Shown here one piece after another: positions 33,308-41,601 of a stretch of 64,000 nucleotides of DNA (position 1 is its first letter; each line of letters opens with the position of its first letter). Source of the stretch: CAYRYU01 sp964428355 (GTDB lineage: Bacteria; Muiribacteriota; Ozemobacteria; Ozemobacterales; Ozemobacteraceae); assembly GCA_964428355.1 (NCBI GenBank), contig CAYRYU010000003.1, positions 123,121-187,120 of the forward strand, in the 5' to 3' direction. The notes under the pieces were generated by a model. That model saw only the letters and a list, made by a program, of their open reading frames with translations, had not been told where the DNA came from and searched no databases. Made by a program: the position numbers and the translations under genes.

Positions 33308-34255
33308 TCAGGAAAACAACTCGCTAACGGACCGTTTGTCGAAGATGCGTTGGATGGCATCCCCGATGAGGGTGGCCAGCGACAGTGTCTTGACCCTGCA
33401 ATCATCCTTTTTCACCGGGTCGAGGGGGATCGAGTTCGTGGCTATGATCTCGGAAACCGGTGATTTCTTGATCTTCTCGCGTGCGGGGTCGGAGAGAATC
33501 GCATGGGTGCAGCATGCCGTGATCTTCTTGACTCCCTTGTCATGAAGTGCCCTGGCAACGTTCACGAGGGTTCCGGCGGTATCGATGATATCGTCGATGA
33601 TGATCACGTCATGGCCCTGGACCTGGCCGATGACGTTCATGACGACGGCCTTGTTGGCCTCGGGCCGCCGCTTGTCGATTATGGCCAGGGGGAGCTTGAG
33701 GCGGTTGGCGAAGGCGCGGGCCCGATGAACACCCCCCGTATCGGGAGAAACCACGACGGTGTTGGAGAGATCCGTCTTCATCAGATGCTGTGCAAGCAGC
33801 AGGCCCGCGGATAGGTGGTCGACGGGGATGTCGAAGAACCCCTGGAGAGCCGGATCGTGCATGTCCACGGTCACCAGGCGGCCCGCCCCAGCCGTGACGA
33901 TCAGGTTCGCCACGAGCTTCGCCGTGATCGGTTCGCGGCCGGTACTCTTCTTTTCCTGTCTGGAGTAGCCGAAGTAGGGGACGACTGCGGTCACGCTTCC
34001 CGCGGAGGCGCGCTTGAGCGCGTCAGTGAGGAGAAGAAGCCGCATGAGGTTCTCGTTCACGGGAGGACAGGTTGGCTGGATGATGAAGGTATCGCAGCCG
34101 CGAACGGACTCTTCGACGCGGCAGTAGAGCTCGCCATCGGCAAAACTGTTGTGAAGGACCTTCCCCGGTTTCACACCCAGATGGCCCCCTATTTCGTCGA
34201 CAAGAACCGAATGGGCGTTTCCGGAAAAGATCTTGACCCTTCCATTACTGACCAT
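33308..34255 (-). CDS. prs: Ribose-phosphate pyrophosphokinase
   Basis: A 315-residue enzyme making PRPP from ribose 5-phosphate and ATP for nucleotide, His and Trp synthesis. Typical PRPP synthetase features include FADGELYCRVEESVRG, YFGYSRQEKKSTGREPITAK, VTVDMHDPALQGFFDIPVDH and the PRPP loop DDIIDTAGT. I chose the ATG at 34255, 5 bases after AAGGAGA; a GTG at 34270 overlaps the glmU stop. It follows glmU by 11 bases, as in the spoVG-gcaD-prs cluster of Firmicutes. Confidence 0.97.
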   Translation of the reverse strand: MVSNGRVKIFSGNAHSVLVDEIGGHLGVKPGKVLHNSFADGELYCRVEESVRGCDTFIIQPTCPPVNENLMRLLLLTDALKRASAGSVTAVVPYFGYSRQEKKSTGREPITAKLVANLIVTAGAGRLVTVDMHDPALQGFFDIPVDHLSAGLLLAQHLMKTDLSNTVVVSPDTGGVHRARAFANRLKLPLAIIDKRRPEANKAVVMNVIGQVQGHDVIIIDDIIDTAGTLVNVARALHDKGVKKITACCTHAILSDPAREKIKKSPVSEIIATNSIPLDPVKKDDCRVKTLSLATLIGDAIQRIFDKRSVSELFS

Positions 34256-34266
34256 GGTGTCTCCTT

Positions 34267-35289
34267 TCACCGGCTTCCCTTAGCGCCTGGTGGCCATTCG
34301 GAAAAGGGAGGAATGACCGTTTCCGACGCAATTCGGGAATCCCGAACGAGGCAATGTTCGGCTTGAACGTCGTCTCCAATCTCTGACGAGATGATCGTGG
34401 TCCCCGGGCCGATTCGGCAACGGGAACCCACCCGGCACCGGCCACGGAGGACGGTCCCGGGCCAGATAACGGATTCCGGCCCGATCTCGACGTCGGGCTC
34501 GATGTATGTCTGTTGGGGATCGACGATGGAGACCCCGGAGGTCATCAGACGGTCGATCACCCGTCCCTCCATTATCTTGGCGACCCTGGCGAGGTCCTGG
34601 CGGCTGTTGATGCCCAGGGTGGAGGTTTCGTCGTTCTCCTTGAGCGCCTCGATGGGGTGACCAGCGGAGGAAAGCATCTCCACCACATCGGTGAGATAGT
34701 ATTCCCCTTGCTTGTTGTTGTTTTTCAGACGTCCGATCGATTCGAACAGGACCGGACCCTTGAAAAGATAAACGGCAAGATTGACCTCCCGGATGGCCCG
34801 CTGAGCCTCGGTGCAATCCTTGGCTTCACGGATCGCGGTGACGTTTCCGGAACTATCGCGCAGGATCCGTCCGTATCCACCCGGGGAGGTCATGTCCAAT
34901 GTCAGCATGGTCAGGGATGGGTTCCTGGCCTCGTGGGTGTCCACCAGTTTCTTCAGGGTCTCCCGGGAAATGAGGGGAGTGTCTCCGCAGATCACGAGCA
35001 GGTTTTCAGGAGACGCACCGGCGGAGCGGGCGTAGCATTGGACTGCATGGCCGGTCCCGAGTTGCTCCGTCTGCTCGACGAAGGACACCCGGTTCGAGAC
35101 CAGGGCTTCCCTCATCCTCTCCCGACCGAATCCGATGATGACGGTAACGGGATCGGCCCCCACAGAGCGGGCGGCATCGATCACGTATTCCACCATGGGT
35201 TTCCCCAGGACCGGGTGAAGGACCTTCGGGAGTTCGGATTTCATCCGGACCCCCTTACCCGCCGCAAGGATCAATGCCGTGAACTTCAT
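34267..35289 (-). CDS. glmU: GlmU-type UDP-GlcNAc pyrophosphorylase, short C-terminus
   Basis: A 340-residue protein. The N-terminal nucleotidyltransferase is complete: LILAAGKGVRMKSELPKVL, EQTEQLGTGHA, ICGDTPLIS. It joins UTP and GlcNAc 1-phosphate to give UDP-GlcNAc for peptidoglycan and LPS. Full-length GlmU has about 450 residues and ends in a long left-handed beta helix with the acetyltransferase site. Here only about five hexapeptide turns are left (ending near residue 325) and the acetyltransferase catalytic region is missing. It is either a uridyltransferase-only enzyme or a truncated gene. It lies next to prs, and spoVG and a tRNA are upstream. Confidence 0.9.
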   Translation of the reverse strand: MKFTALILAAGKGVRMKSELPKVLHPVLGKPMVEYVIDAARSVGADPVTVIIGFGRERMREALVSNRVSFVEQTEQLGTGHAVQCYARSAGASPENLLVICGDTPLISRETLKKLVDTHEARNPSLTMLTLDMTSPGGYGRILRDSSGNVTAIREAKDCTEAQRAIREVNLAVYLFKGPVLFESIGRLKNNNKQGEYYLTDVVEMLSSAGHPIEALKENDETSTLGINSRQDLARVAKIMEGRVIDRLMTSGVSIVDPQQTYIEPDVEIGPESVIWPGTVLRGRCRVGSRCRIGPGTTIISSEIGDDVQAEHCLVRDSRIASETVIPPFSEWPPGAKGSR

Positions 35290-35365
35290 GACATCACCCT
35301 TTCGGGGAGTAATCGGAAGCCGAGCTCGAAACAGGGGTTTCCATAGTCATTTCCCGTCGCTTGAT

Positions 35366-35410
35366 GAAAAATCAGAAGGCGGAAAGGACGCATTTCACGT
35401 CCCCTCCGCC
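35366..35410 (-). terminator. Rho-independent terminator after tRNA-Gln
   Basis: On the minus strand a 13-bp stem with two mismatches (35398-35410 with 35378-35390) and a 7-base loop is followed by TTCTGATTTTT. It separates the tRNA transcript from glmU. Confidence 0.8.
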
Positions 35411-35420
35411 TCGTAATGGG

Positions 35421-35492
35421 CTGGGGCGCTAGGATTCGAACCTAGGAATGCATGCTCCAAAGGCATGTGTCTTACCGCTTGACGACGCCCCA
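35421..35492 (-). tRNA. tRNA-Gln (anticodon TTG)
   Basis: A full cloverleaf reads on the minus strand: acceptor TGGGGCG/CGCCCCA, D stem GTC/GAC, anticodon stem CATGC/GCATG with loop CTTTGGA (anticodon TTG), and T arm CTAGG-TTCGAAT-CCTAG. The 3' CCA is not encoded (G then CCCAT follows). It has a promoter at 35530-35558 and a terminator at 35366-35410. Confidence 0.97.
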
Positions 35493-35529
35493 ATCGATCA
35501 TCAGATCTCCCGCTAACGCGGTAGTCCAA

Positions 35530-35558
35530 ACCTTATCACAAATCAAGGGCTTGCGCAA
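35530..35558 (-). promoter_or_regulatory. Probable promoter of tRNA-Gln
   Basis: On the minus strand TTGCGC (35553-35558) and TAAGGT (35530-35535) lie 17 bases apart, about 37 bases upstream of the mature tRNA. Confidence 0.5.
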
Positions 35559-35620
35559 GGGGACGGGAAGCTTCAAATCCCGCGATGGAAGGGTGGAGCG
35601 GGAGCAAGGAGCCCGGCAAC

Positions 35621-35890
35621 CTAGCGGGGGCGGGCGGTTTCATCCTCGAAAGCCCTGATCAACGCCGCATTGATGGTGTCATTCAGCACCGAAGTGATCG
35701 GGAAAACCACGTCCTCCCATGTACCGTCAGGCTTCCGAACCGACGGCATCGCGATGCTCGTTCCCCGGGCGCTCTGGAAGATGCGGAAACCGCGCACTAC
35801 GAGGGCCTCGTCGAAGGTGACGGCGGCAAAACCCTTCAGGCGGCCTTTCGGCTCTTTCAGAAGGGAGATCTCGATCGACGTGATCTTCAT
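35621..35890 (-). CDS. spoVG: SpoVG-family regulator
   Basis: An 89-residue protein with the SpoVG pattern: ITSIEISLL, LKGFAAVTFDEALVVRGFRI, and AMPSVRKPDG followed by a VVFPI region. SpoVG proteins are small nucleic-acid-binding regulators first described in Bacillus sporulation and are present in non-spore-formers such as spirochaetes. The length is normal. It is located upstream of tRNA-Gln, glmU and prs as in Firmicutes. There is no obvious strong ribosome site. It lies 31 bases downstream of the OMP-like gene at 35922, with which it may share a promoter. Confidence 0.92.
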   Translation of the reverse strand: MKITSIEISLLKEPKGRLKGFAAVTFDEALVVRGFRIFQSARGTSIAMPSVRKPDGTWEDVVFPITSVLNDTINAALIRAFEDETARPR

Positions 35891-35921
35891 CGAACCGGAC
35901 CAGGAGGAAAGCGGCCCGGAT

Positions 35922-36857
35922 TCAGAATTTGAGGATGAATTCGGTCCAGACCTGCGTATCCTTGGAGGGTTTGCGGTCCTTGACTTCGGGAGCGGTCTGG
36001 TTGCGGTATCCGGCCTTTATCAGGACGTCCTTTCCGGCTTCCACGATCCCTTCGACTTGCAGTTTCTCATTCTGATCCACGGTTTCGATGACGGATTTCT
36101 TGTAGGAAACCTTTCCCTGGAGAGACGGCCGGAAATTGTAGATCGCCTCCAGGTAGTAGTTGTCGAGGGCCAGCGACTCTATCTTCTCGGACACCGTCTG
36201 AATTTCCATGGTTTTCGTGACCTCGTTACCGGTGGCGGGTTTCACCGATGCGGCGAGGTTCCCGGAGAGGGACGGTGCCTGGGGTCCGCCGGGGGAAGAC
36301 GGGCTTTTCGAGACAGGCATCCGGGAGATGTCTTCACGGTTGAATTCCCCATATACCGCCCATCTCCCGATCCGTTTTCCCCCCGAAAAGACCCGCGAAC
36401 GCCGGGCGCTTCCAAAACGACCCTCGTTGAGTTGGTCGGCAGAAAGCGTGAGGGTTCCACCGAACTGTTCGGCGGAACGGGGGGTGGTTCCGAGTTCCCC
36501 TGCCTGAAAACCTGGAAGGGGCGGAACTCTCAGGTCTTCCTTGGGAAGGGAAAGCGCATCAGGCGTTCGATCCCTGGAAAGAACCGGGAAAAACCGGGGC
36601 TGGGCCTCGGGAATGGTCGGCCGAAAACGCGAAGAGGCGAAAGCATCGCTCTCCTCCTCGATCTCGAGAGCATTCTCGAGAAACCTGTTGTCGAGGGATA
36701 TCTTGTACTCACCGAGCGAGCGGGAGGGTGAACGCGGGGTGTTTCCCGAGAAACCAAGCTCGTACGGCGGTGCGGCCTGGGCTGAATTGCCTCCGGAGAG
36801 GGCTGTCACCAGGCCGATCAAAACCAATAGACCGATAGGGAATAATCTCTGCGGCAT
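35922..36857 (-). CDS. Exported protein with OMP-like C-terminus
   Basis: A 311-residue protein starting at the ATG at 36857 (GGGGG ribosome site; an upstream TTG is possible). The signal peptide is about residues 1-28 (ending AQA). The middle 150 residues are low-complexity and polar. The C-terminal third shows alternating strands (YLEAIYNFRPSLQGKVSYKKSV, EKLQVEGIVEAGKDVLIKAGYR) and the protein ends in ILKF. A terminal Phe is the usual outer-membrane barrel insertion signal. It is probably an outer-membrane protein of unknown function. Confidence 0.75.
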   Translation of the reverse strand: MPQRLFPIGLLVLIGLVTALSGGNSAQAAPPYELGFSGNTPRSPSRSLGEYKISLDNRFLENALEIEEESDAFASSRFRPTIPEAQPRFFPVLSRDRTPDALSLPKEDLRVPPLPGFQAGELGTTPRSAEQFGGTLTLSADQLNEGRFGSARRSRVFSGGKRIGRWAVYGEFNREDISRMPVSKSPSSPGGPQAPSLSGNLAASVKPATGNEVTKTMEIQTVSEKIESLALDNYYLEAIYNFRPSLQGKVSYKKSVIETVDQNEKLQVEGIVEAGKDVLIKAGYRNQTAPEVKDRKPSKDTQVWTEFILKF

Positions 36858-36881
36858 TTTATAGATCCCCCGCAATCTATG

Positions 36882-36909
36882 AATATACCACTTTTGGCGG
36901 GAAGATCAA
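36882..36909 (-). promoter_or_regulatory. Probable promoter for the OMP-like/spoVG unit
   Basis: On the minus strand TTGATC (36904-36909) and TATATT (36882-36887) are 16 bases apart, about 25 bases before the ATG. Confidence 0.45.
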
Positions 36910-36921
36910 GGGAATTCTCTC

Positions 36922-37021
36922 NNNNNNNNNNNNNNNNNNNNNNNNNNNNNNNNNNNNNNNNNNNNNNNNNNNNNNNNNNNNNNNNNNNNNNNNNNNNNNN
37001 NNNNNNNNNNNNNNNNNNNNN
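36922..37021. other. Assembly gap (100 N)
   Basis: A run of 100 N lies between a promoter region and the stop of a methyltransferase gene. The flanks share only four bases, so true sequence is missing here. Confidence 0.99.
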
Positions 37022-37023
37022 TC

Positions 37024-37698
37024 TCAGGGTTTCCGAGCCTCGGCAAGGAAGTATTCGATCTGGGAAGTACCCCCTCGATCTGAGCGGGCGAGTAAATCCA
37101 CCATGGTTTCCACGAAACCGGCTTCCCGGAAAAGGTCGATTATCTCATCCCGCTCGAAAAAATGAATGGTCCCGATCCCGGCGAGGGGGCCTGAGGGAAT
37201 CTGCCGGAACGTGTGCTCCTCGAGCTTCTCGCCCTGCCCGTAACCGGTCATTCCCCTCCGAAACATCACCGTGACGAAGATTTTTCCTTCCTTCATCAGC
37301 ACTCTGAACATTTCACCAAGGATCTGCCTGATTCCCCCGGTCCGGTTCGCGGTGAGCATCCCCGAATCAACGATCCCATGGAAAGTCCCTGATCTGAACG
37401 GAAGTTCCCCGGCGTCGGCGACGGCGAACGAAGGGGCAAGGCCCTCGTTCCGGAGCAAGGCGGAAGCTTTCCTTACCGCTTCTTTCGACCCGTCGAACGC
37501 GACGGTGCGGAACCCCTCGCGCGCCAGGAACCAGGTATGGGCGCCGCCCCCGCAACCCACGTCCAGGATGCGGGTCGAAGCGCGGTCTTTCCGGTAAAAG
37601 TTCCTTGCAACGAACCGTATCACCTCTTCGAGCGGGTATTTTCCCCACTCCCGCTCATTATGAACCTGTTCCCAGCGTTCGTCGAACGTCTTCATCAT
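37024..37698 (-). CDS. Class I SAM-dependent methyltransferase
   Basis: A 224-residue protein with methyltransferase motif I (RILDVGCGGGAHTWFLA), an acidic motif II (VAFDGS) and VADAGELPF at motif III, as in the Methyltransf_11 group. The substrate is unknown. The start is one of two adjacent ATGs (37698 or 37695) after AAAGGCGG. The stop is only two bases from the N gap. Confidence 0.88.
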   Translation of the reverse strand: MMKTFDERWEQVHNEREWGKYPLEEVIRFVARNFYRKDRASTRILDVGCGGGAHTWFLAREGFRTVAFDGSKEAVRKASALLRNEGLAPSFAVADAGELPFRSGTFHGIVDSGMLTANRTGGIRQILGEMFRVLMKEGKIFVTVMFRRGMTGYGQGEKLEEHTFRQIPSGPLAGIGTIHFFERDEIIDLFREAGFVETMVDLLARSDRGGTSQIEYFLAEARKP

Positions 37699-37770
37699 TC
37701 CGCCTTTCAAAAAAGGTATCTGGAGGGATCGTCGATAAACCTCGATTCCTCCACTTCCCGGGTGAAACGG

Positions 37771-37800
37771 GAGGCGCGAAACCTCATGATTCCGCGCCTC
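37771..37800 (-). terminator. Possible terminator after pepF
   Basis: No pepF codons lie here; the hairpin is just past the pepF stop at 37817 on the minus strand. An 8-bp GAGGCGCG/CGCGCCTC stem with a 14-base loop is followed by a weak CCCGTTTC run. Confidence 0.35.
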
Positions 37801-37816
37801 ACTGGTGCTCGGTGGT

Positions 37817-39667
37817 TCACTTGTTCCCGCGGGCGGGTTTCCCTTTTTTCGAAAGCTCGGCTGCGAGGCCTTCAGCTTCCTCGATCATCCCTTCGATGAT
37901 CTTGAGGCCCCCGTTCCAGAAACTGGGTTTTCCGATATCGATTCCGACACGCTTCGTGAGCTCCTCGGGACTCTTGGATCCGCCGGAACTCAGAAGTTGC
38001 GTGTATTTGGGTACGAAAGTCTTTCCTTCCTTCTTGTAGAGCGAATACAGGGCCAGAACGAGCAGCTCACCGAAGGAATATGCGTAGCAGTAGAACGGGG
38101 TATGGATGAAGTGGGGAATGTAGCACCACCACCGGCCGTATCCGGGGGTAAGCTCGACCGACTTCCCGAACATCTTCCGATTGGCTTCCAGCCACAATTC
38201 GCTGATCTGATCGATGTTGAGTTCCCCCTTCTTGCGGCGCTCGGCATGAAGCTTCTGTTCGAACCGGGTCATGCAGACCTGCCGGAAGACCGTGGCAAAA
38301 CTCTCCTCGATCTTGCTGCAAAGCAGGGCCAGGCGGGTTTTGGGGCTTTTCTGCCGGGCGAGAAGGTTCTGGAAGGTGAGCATCTCCCCGAAAACGCTGG
38401 CGGTTTCGGCCAGGGTAAGCGGGGTGTCCGCGTTAAGGTATCCCTGTTTGCGGGAAAGATACTGGTGGATTCCATGGCCCAGCTCGTGTGCCACCGTCGA
38501 TGCATCGCGGAGGCGGTCGCTGTAGTTCACGAGAATGTAGGGGTGGACATCGGGTGTAGCCGAGGCCGAGAACGCTCCACCGCGCTTTCCGGGACGAAGC
38601 TCCGCATCGATCCAGTTCTTGTCGTAGAATTCCCGGACGATCTTTCCGAATTCCGGGGAAAACCGGGTATAGGACTCGGTAACGAGTTCGCGGCATTCTT
38701 TCCAGGTAAGCTGGGGAAGCTCCCCCGAGATCGGGGCATACCGGTCGTAATCGTAAAGCTTCGAAAGACCCAGGAGTTTCGCCTTGAGGGAATAGTATCG
38801 GCTCACAAGGGAGGTGTTGCGGTCGCAACAGGAAAGAAGAGCTTCGACGGTTTTTCCGTCGATCTCGTTCGAGAGGTTCCGGCTCGAGATCGGGTCCTGG
38901 TATTTCCTCAGCCTGTCGCTGACCGAATGGTCCTGGACGAGGTTGTTGAAGATGAATGTCAGGGGCTTCAGGATCCTGTTGAAGCCTTCCGTGAGGCCTT
39001 CGGCGGCGGCTTTGCGGACGTTCCGGTCGGAATCGTAGAGCAGCGAAAGCGCTTCCTGTTCGGACATCTCCTTGACCTTGCCCTTGACTTTGACCGGGAA
39101 CAGCGCGGCTCCGAGCATTTCGTCGAAGAGCCTCACGAATGCCCTTGAACCAGTGTTTTCCATCTCCTCGATTATCTTCTCTTCAGGCTCGGAAAGCAGA
39201 TGTGGCTTGAACCTCCGCGCCGAAGCCAGGAAATGATGCCAGTTCGCGAGGGACTTGTCCTTCAGGAGGTTTCCCGCGGTTTTTTCATCAAGGGCGCACC
39301 ATTCGAGGGTGACGAAGATCAGGTGCTTCTGGATATCGGTCGAGCGGGTCTGCATATCCTGCAGGAACCGGCCATACTCGGGATTCTGGGTATCGCCGGC
39401 GAACAGGAGGTGGGCGAAGATGTGGGGCCGGTCGCGAAGAAGGAGGATCTCCTCGTAATCCGTCACCATCTGGGAAAGTGCGGAAGGCTTGACCGCGGGT
39501 TTTTTGGAAAAGATCCCCTTGTACTTCTTCTCGAAAGCCTCGGCGAGCTTCTTCGCCTTTTTCAGGTCCCGTTCGATCCCGGGGTCCTTCATCGAGGAAT
39601 ACAGGTCCTTCAGGTTCCATTTCACTCCCTGGGCGGAGCTTTTGGGGGCATTTCCTGGCTTTTTCAA
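37817..39667 (-). CDS. pepF: Oligoendopeptidase F (M3 family)
   Basis: A 616-residue zinc oligopeptidase of the cytoplasm that cuts peptides of roughly 7-17 residues. The active site HELGH is in STVAHELGHGIHQYLS, with the downstream glutamate in LAETASVFGEML, both typical of M3B. The family usually begins close to the WNLKDLY motif. I therefore favour the TTG at 39667 (AAAGGA 7 bases before it). An ATG at 39781 would add 38 residues of unusual composition and would overlap the divergent promoter region. There is no signal peptide. Confidence 0.92.
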   Translation of the reverse strand: MKKPGNAPKSSAQGVKWNLKDLYSSMKDPGIERDLKKAKKLAEAFEKKYKGIFSKKPAVKPSALSQMVTDYEEILLLRDRPHIFAHLLFAGDTQNPEYGRFLQDMQTRSTDIQKHLIFVTLEWCALDEKTAGNLLKDKSLANWHHFLASARRFKPHLLSEPEEKIIEEMENTGSRAFVRLFDEMLGAALFPVKVKGKVKEMSEQEALSLLYDSDRNVRKAAAEGLTEGFNRILKPLTFIFNNLVQDHSVSDRLRKYQDPISSRNLSNEIDGKTVEALLSCCDRNTSLVSRYYSLKAKLLGLSKLYDYDRYAPISGELPQLTWKECRELVTESYTRFSPEFGKIVREFYDKNWIDAELRPGKRGGAFSASATPDVHPYILVNYSDRLRDASTVAHELGHGIHQYLSRKQGYLNADTPLTLAETASVFGEMLTFQNLLARQKSPKTRLALLCSKIEESFATVFRQVCMTRFEQKLHAERRKKGELNIDQISELWLEANRKMFGKSVELTPGYGRWWCYIPHFIHTPFYCYAYSFGELLVLALYSLYKKEGKTFVPKYTQLLSSGGSKSPEELTKRVGIDIGKPSFWNGGLKIIEGMIEEAEGLAAELSKKGKPARGNK

Positions 39668-39815
39668 GGGTCGTTCCTTTCTTTTTCCCGTTTCGCGCTT
39701 GGGGATTTCGAAGCAGGATGAATCACCTTCCCCGGGGATGTCAAGGAAAAATTGCCCCTTCCCCCCCTTGGTTTCGGTCATTGCCCCGGCCATCGAACGC
39801 GCCATCGAACCCGGC

Positions 39816-39845
39816 TTGCCCCTTTTGGGGAAAAATCCGTATAAT
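39816..39845 (+). promoter_or_regulatory. Probable sigma70 promoter for the repeat protein
   Basis: TTGCCC (39816-39821) and perfect TATAAT (39840-39845) are 18 bases apart, about 45 bases before the ATG at 39891. Confidence 0.6.
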
Positions 39846-39890
39846 TGAGAGTACACACTTCGAATTCCTGACTTCCCAGCGGAGGCAAAA

Positions 39891-41501
39891 ATGAAAAAGG
39901 TACGAACCGTGAAATTCCTGGCCTGGATTCTGGTGATTTCCTTCGTTCCCCAGATGGTTCTGGCGGAAGTGGTCCCGAGCGACGGACAACCAAGGGCCGC
40001 GCAGCCGGCGGTTTCCGCCGACATCGTTCCCAGTGACGGACAGCCCCGTTCGACCACTCCGGCCGTCCAGGGCGATATCGTTCCGAGCGACGGGCAGCCC
40101 CGTTCGACGACCCCCGGCGTGAAGGGTGACATCGTTCCCAGCGACGGCCAGCCCCGTTCCGCGACGCCCGGCGTAAAGGGCGACATCGTTCCGAGTGATG
40201 GGCAACCCCGCTCGACCACGCCGAACGTGAAAGGCGACATCGTTCCGAGCGACGGCCAGCCGCGGAAGCCGACCAATGCCCCCGCGATAAACCCGTTCGT
40301 AGGCGAGATCGCGGTCGGGGTTTCCCTGCTCATCACCTATGGTCCCCAGATTATCGCCCTTTGCGCCACGGTTGCCACCCTTGCTGCAGCCGTCAACGTG
40401 GTGATGGGCACCGGGAAGAACTCTTTCGACCTGGTCAAATCGATCGGCCAGAAGCTCCAGAGGCTTACTTCGATCGTCACGGGTCCCCTCTCGATCTCGA
40501 ACGGAACGACCCAGGACGGGGTCAAGGGGCTCAGCGACCATCTTCTTCAGGTCACCAAGTTCGTGAACAGCAACCTTTCCTCCCCCGTAAGCCAGGTCCA
40601 GGACCAGGTGAACACCTCCCTCCAGATGTCCAAGGACCTGACCGCGATGGCCCAACGCGGCAAGAACATCGCCATGGATGTCAAATCCATTTCTGATGGA
40701 ACCCAGTCCGATCTGAAGAAGATCCTGGCGGGCGGGGAAGTCCAGCTTTTCCGTGACGGCGCGAACAAGGTCGCGGGCGCGATCGGGAAGCAGGCGGATG
40801 CGTCGGCCGGGGCCTTCAACCAGACGATCACCAACACGCAGATGACCACCCGGACCCTCGAAGCGATGCAGGCAAGCATCGACAAGGCCCTGTCGGCATC
40901 AGGCAAGAAGGCCGGCGAGGCCTCCCTGTTCGACATCAAGTTGTCCGGCGCCCAGTTGAGCAAGCAGCTCATCGATGCCCGCAAGAATATGATCCTCTCG
41001 AACAAGGTCCTCGCCGACAACGGAAAAGGCGTTTCGGGACTGCATTCCGAGATCATCTCCCTCCTCGAGGACGTCAAGACCGAGATGGAGATCTTCGCCC
41101 AGAGCAACGGTGTCACCCAGGCCCAGCTCGACCGCCTCCTCAAGGACAAAGGGTTCCAGGCCGACGTCGCCATGCCGGTCCAGGCGGACAAGGGAAAAAC
41201 CGCCGGATCGGGTCGTATCGCCGGTGAGATCAGCTTCATGATCGACGATCTCGCCAGGATCAACAAGACCAACGTCACCCAGATGAAGCAGTTCGAAGCG
41301 CAGAAGGCGGCCAAGAGCGAATCGACGGCATTTGTCGGAGCCAACTTCGGCGACGACGAACTTTACAAGAAGATGGTTTCCCAATACAAGGAATACATCG
41401 GGATCACCTCGAGCGATCCTTCGAACAAGGACGGAATCGAAGCCGCGCGCAAGAATTTCGAGGACGCCCAGAAGGCCTACCAGGAGTCCCTCCAGAAGTA
41501 A
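39891..41501 (+). CDS. Exported protein with six 18-residue VPSDGQPR repeats and long helical domain
   Basis: A 536-residue protein with a signal peptide (about 1-25, ending VLA). Residues 28-125 hold six copies of VPSDGQPR with an exact 18-residue period. A hydrophobic segment (about 137-168) follows, then a long alpha-helical region (about 175-535) rich in Ser, Thr, Gln, Lys and Asp, with heptad-like spacing resembling chemoreceptor or coiled-coil stalks. The repeats are Pro/Gly-rich and probably extended. I know no family with this layout. The signal peptide plus second hydrophobic region suggest an envelope protein with repeats outside the membrane. It ends at a very strong palindromic terminator. 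Ribosome site GGAGGC. Confidence 0.82.
   Translation: MKKVRTVKFLAWILVISFVPQMVLAEVVPSDGQPRAAQPAVSADIVPSDGQPRSTTPAVQGDIVPSDGQPRSTTPGVKGDIVPSDGQPRSATPGVKGDIVPSDGQPRSTTPNVKGDIVPSDGQPRKPTNAPAINPFVGEIAVGVSLLITYGPQIIALCATVATLAAAVNVVMGTGKNSFDLVKSIGQKLQRLTSIVTGPLSISNGTTQDGVKGLSDHLLQVTKFVNSNLSSPVSQVQDQVNTSLQMSKDLTAMAQRGKNIAMDVKSISDGTQSDLKKILAGGEVQLFRDGANKVAGAIGKQADASAGAFNQTITNTQMTTRTLEAMQASIDKALSASGKKAGEASLFDIKLSGAQLSKQLIDARKNMILSNKVLADNGKGVSGLHSEIISLLEDVKTEMEIFAQSNGVTQAQLDRLLKDKGFQADVAMPVQADKGKTAGSGRIAGEISFMIDDLARINKTNVTQMKQFEAQKAAKSESTAFVGANFGDDELYKKMVSQYKEYIGITSSDPSNKDGIEAARKNFEDAQKAYQESLQK
39972..40265 (+). repeat. Coding tandem repeat, 54-bp unit x 6
   Basis: Six in-frame copies of a 54-base unit (18 codons, VPSDGQPR core starting at residues 28, 46, 64, 82, 100 and 118). 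The DNA of units 2-5 is nearly identical in the core with synonymous changes, indicating recent expansion under selection for the protein motif. Confidence 0.9.
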
Positions 41502-41510
41502 TCCGGTCTC

Positions 41511-41560
41511 AAGCCAAAACGTAGGGGCGGGTCTTTCGACCCGCCCCTACGTTTTGGCTT
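41511..41560. terminator. Perfect 23-bp palindrome acting as bidirectional terminator
   Basis: Arms 41511-41533 and 41538-41560 are perfectly complementary with a TTTC loop. The stem includes AAAAC on one side and GTTTT on the other, so either strand has a U-rich 3' side. It lies between convergent genes ending at 41501 (+) and 41602 (-). The inner GTAGGGGCGGGTC motif is one I associate with dispersed intergenic repeats in other genomes. Confidence 0.85.
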
Positions 41561-41601
41561 GGTTTGCGGGGACCTGGTCCCGGCATTACGTTCCCAGGGT
41601 T

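Noticed and set aside
39668..39781. Longer pepF start at the ATG 39781
   Set aside because: It adds unusual residues and has no ribosome site, whereas the TTG at 39667 has AAAGGA at a good distance. Kept as an alternative only.
39972..40265. Repeat array as CRISPR or satellite
   Set aside because: The period is 54 bases, in frame, without variable spacers, and preserved as protein sequence.
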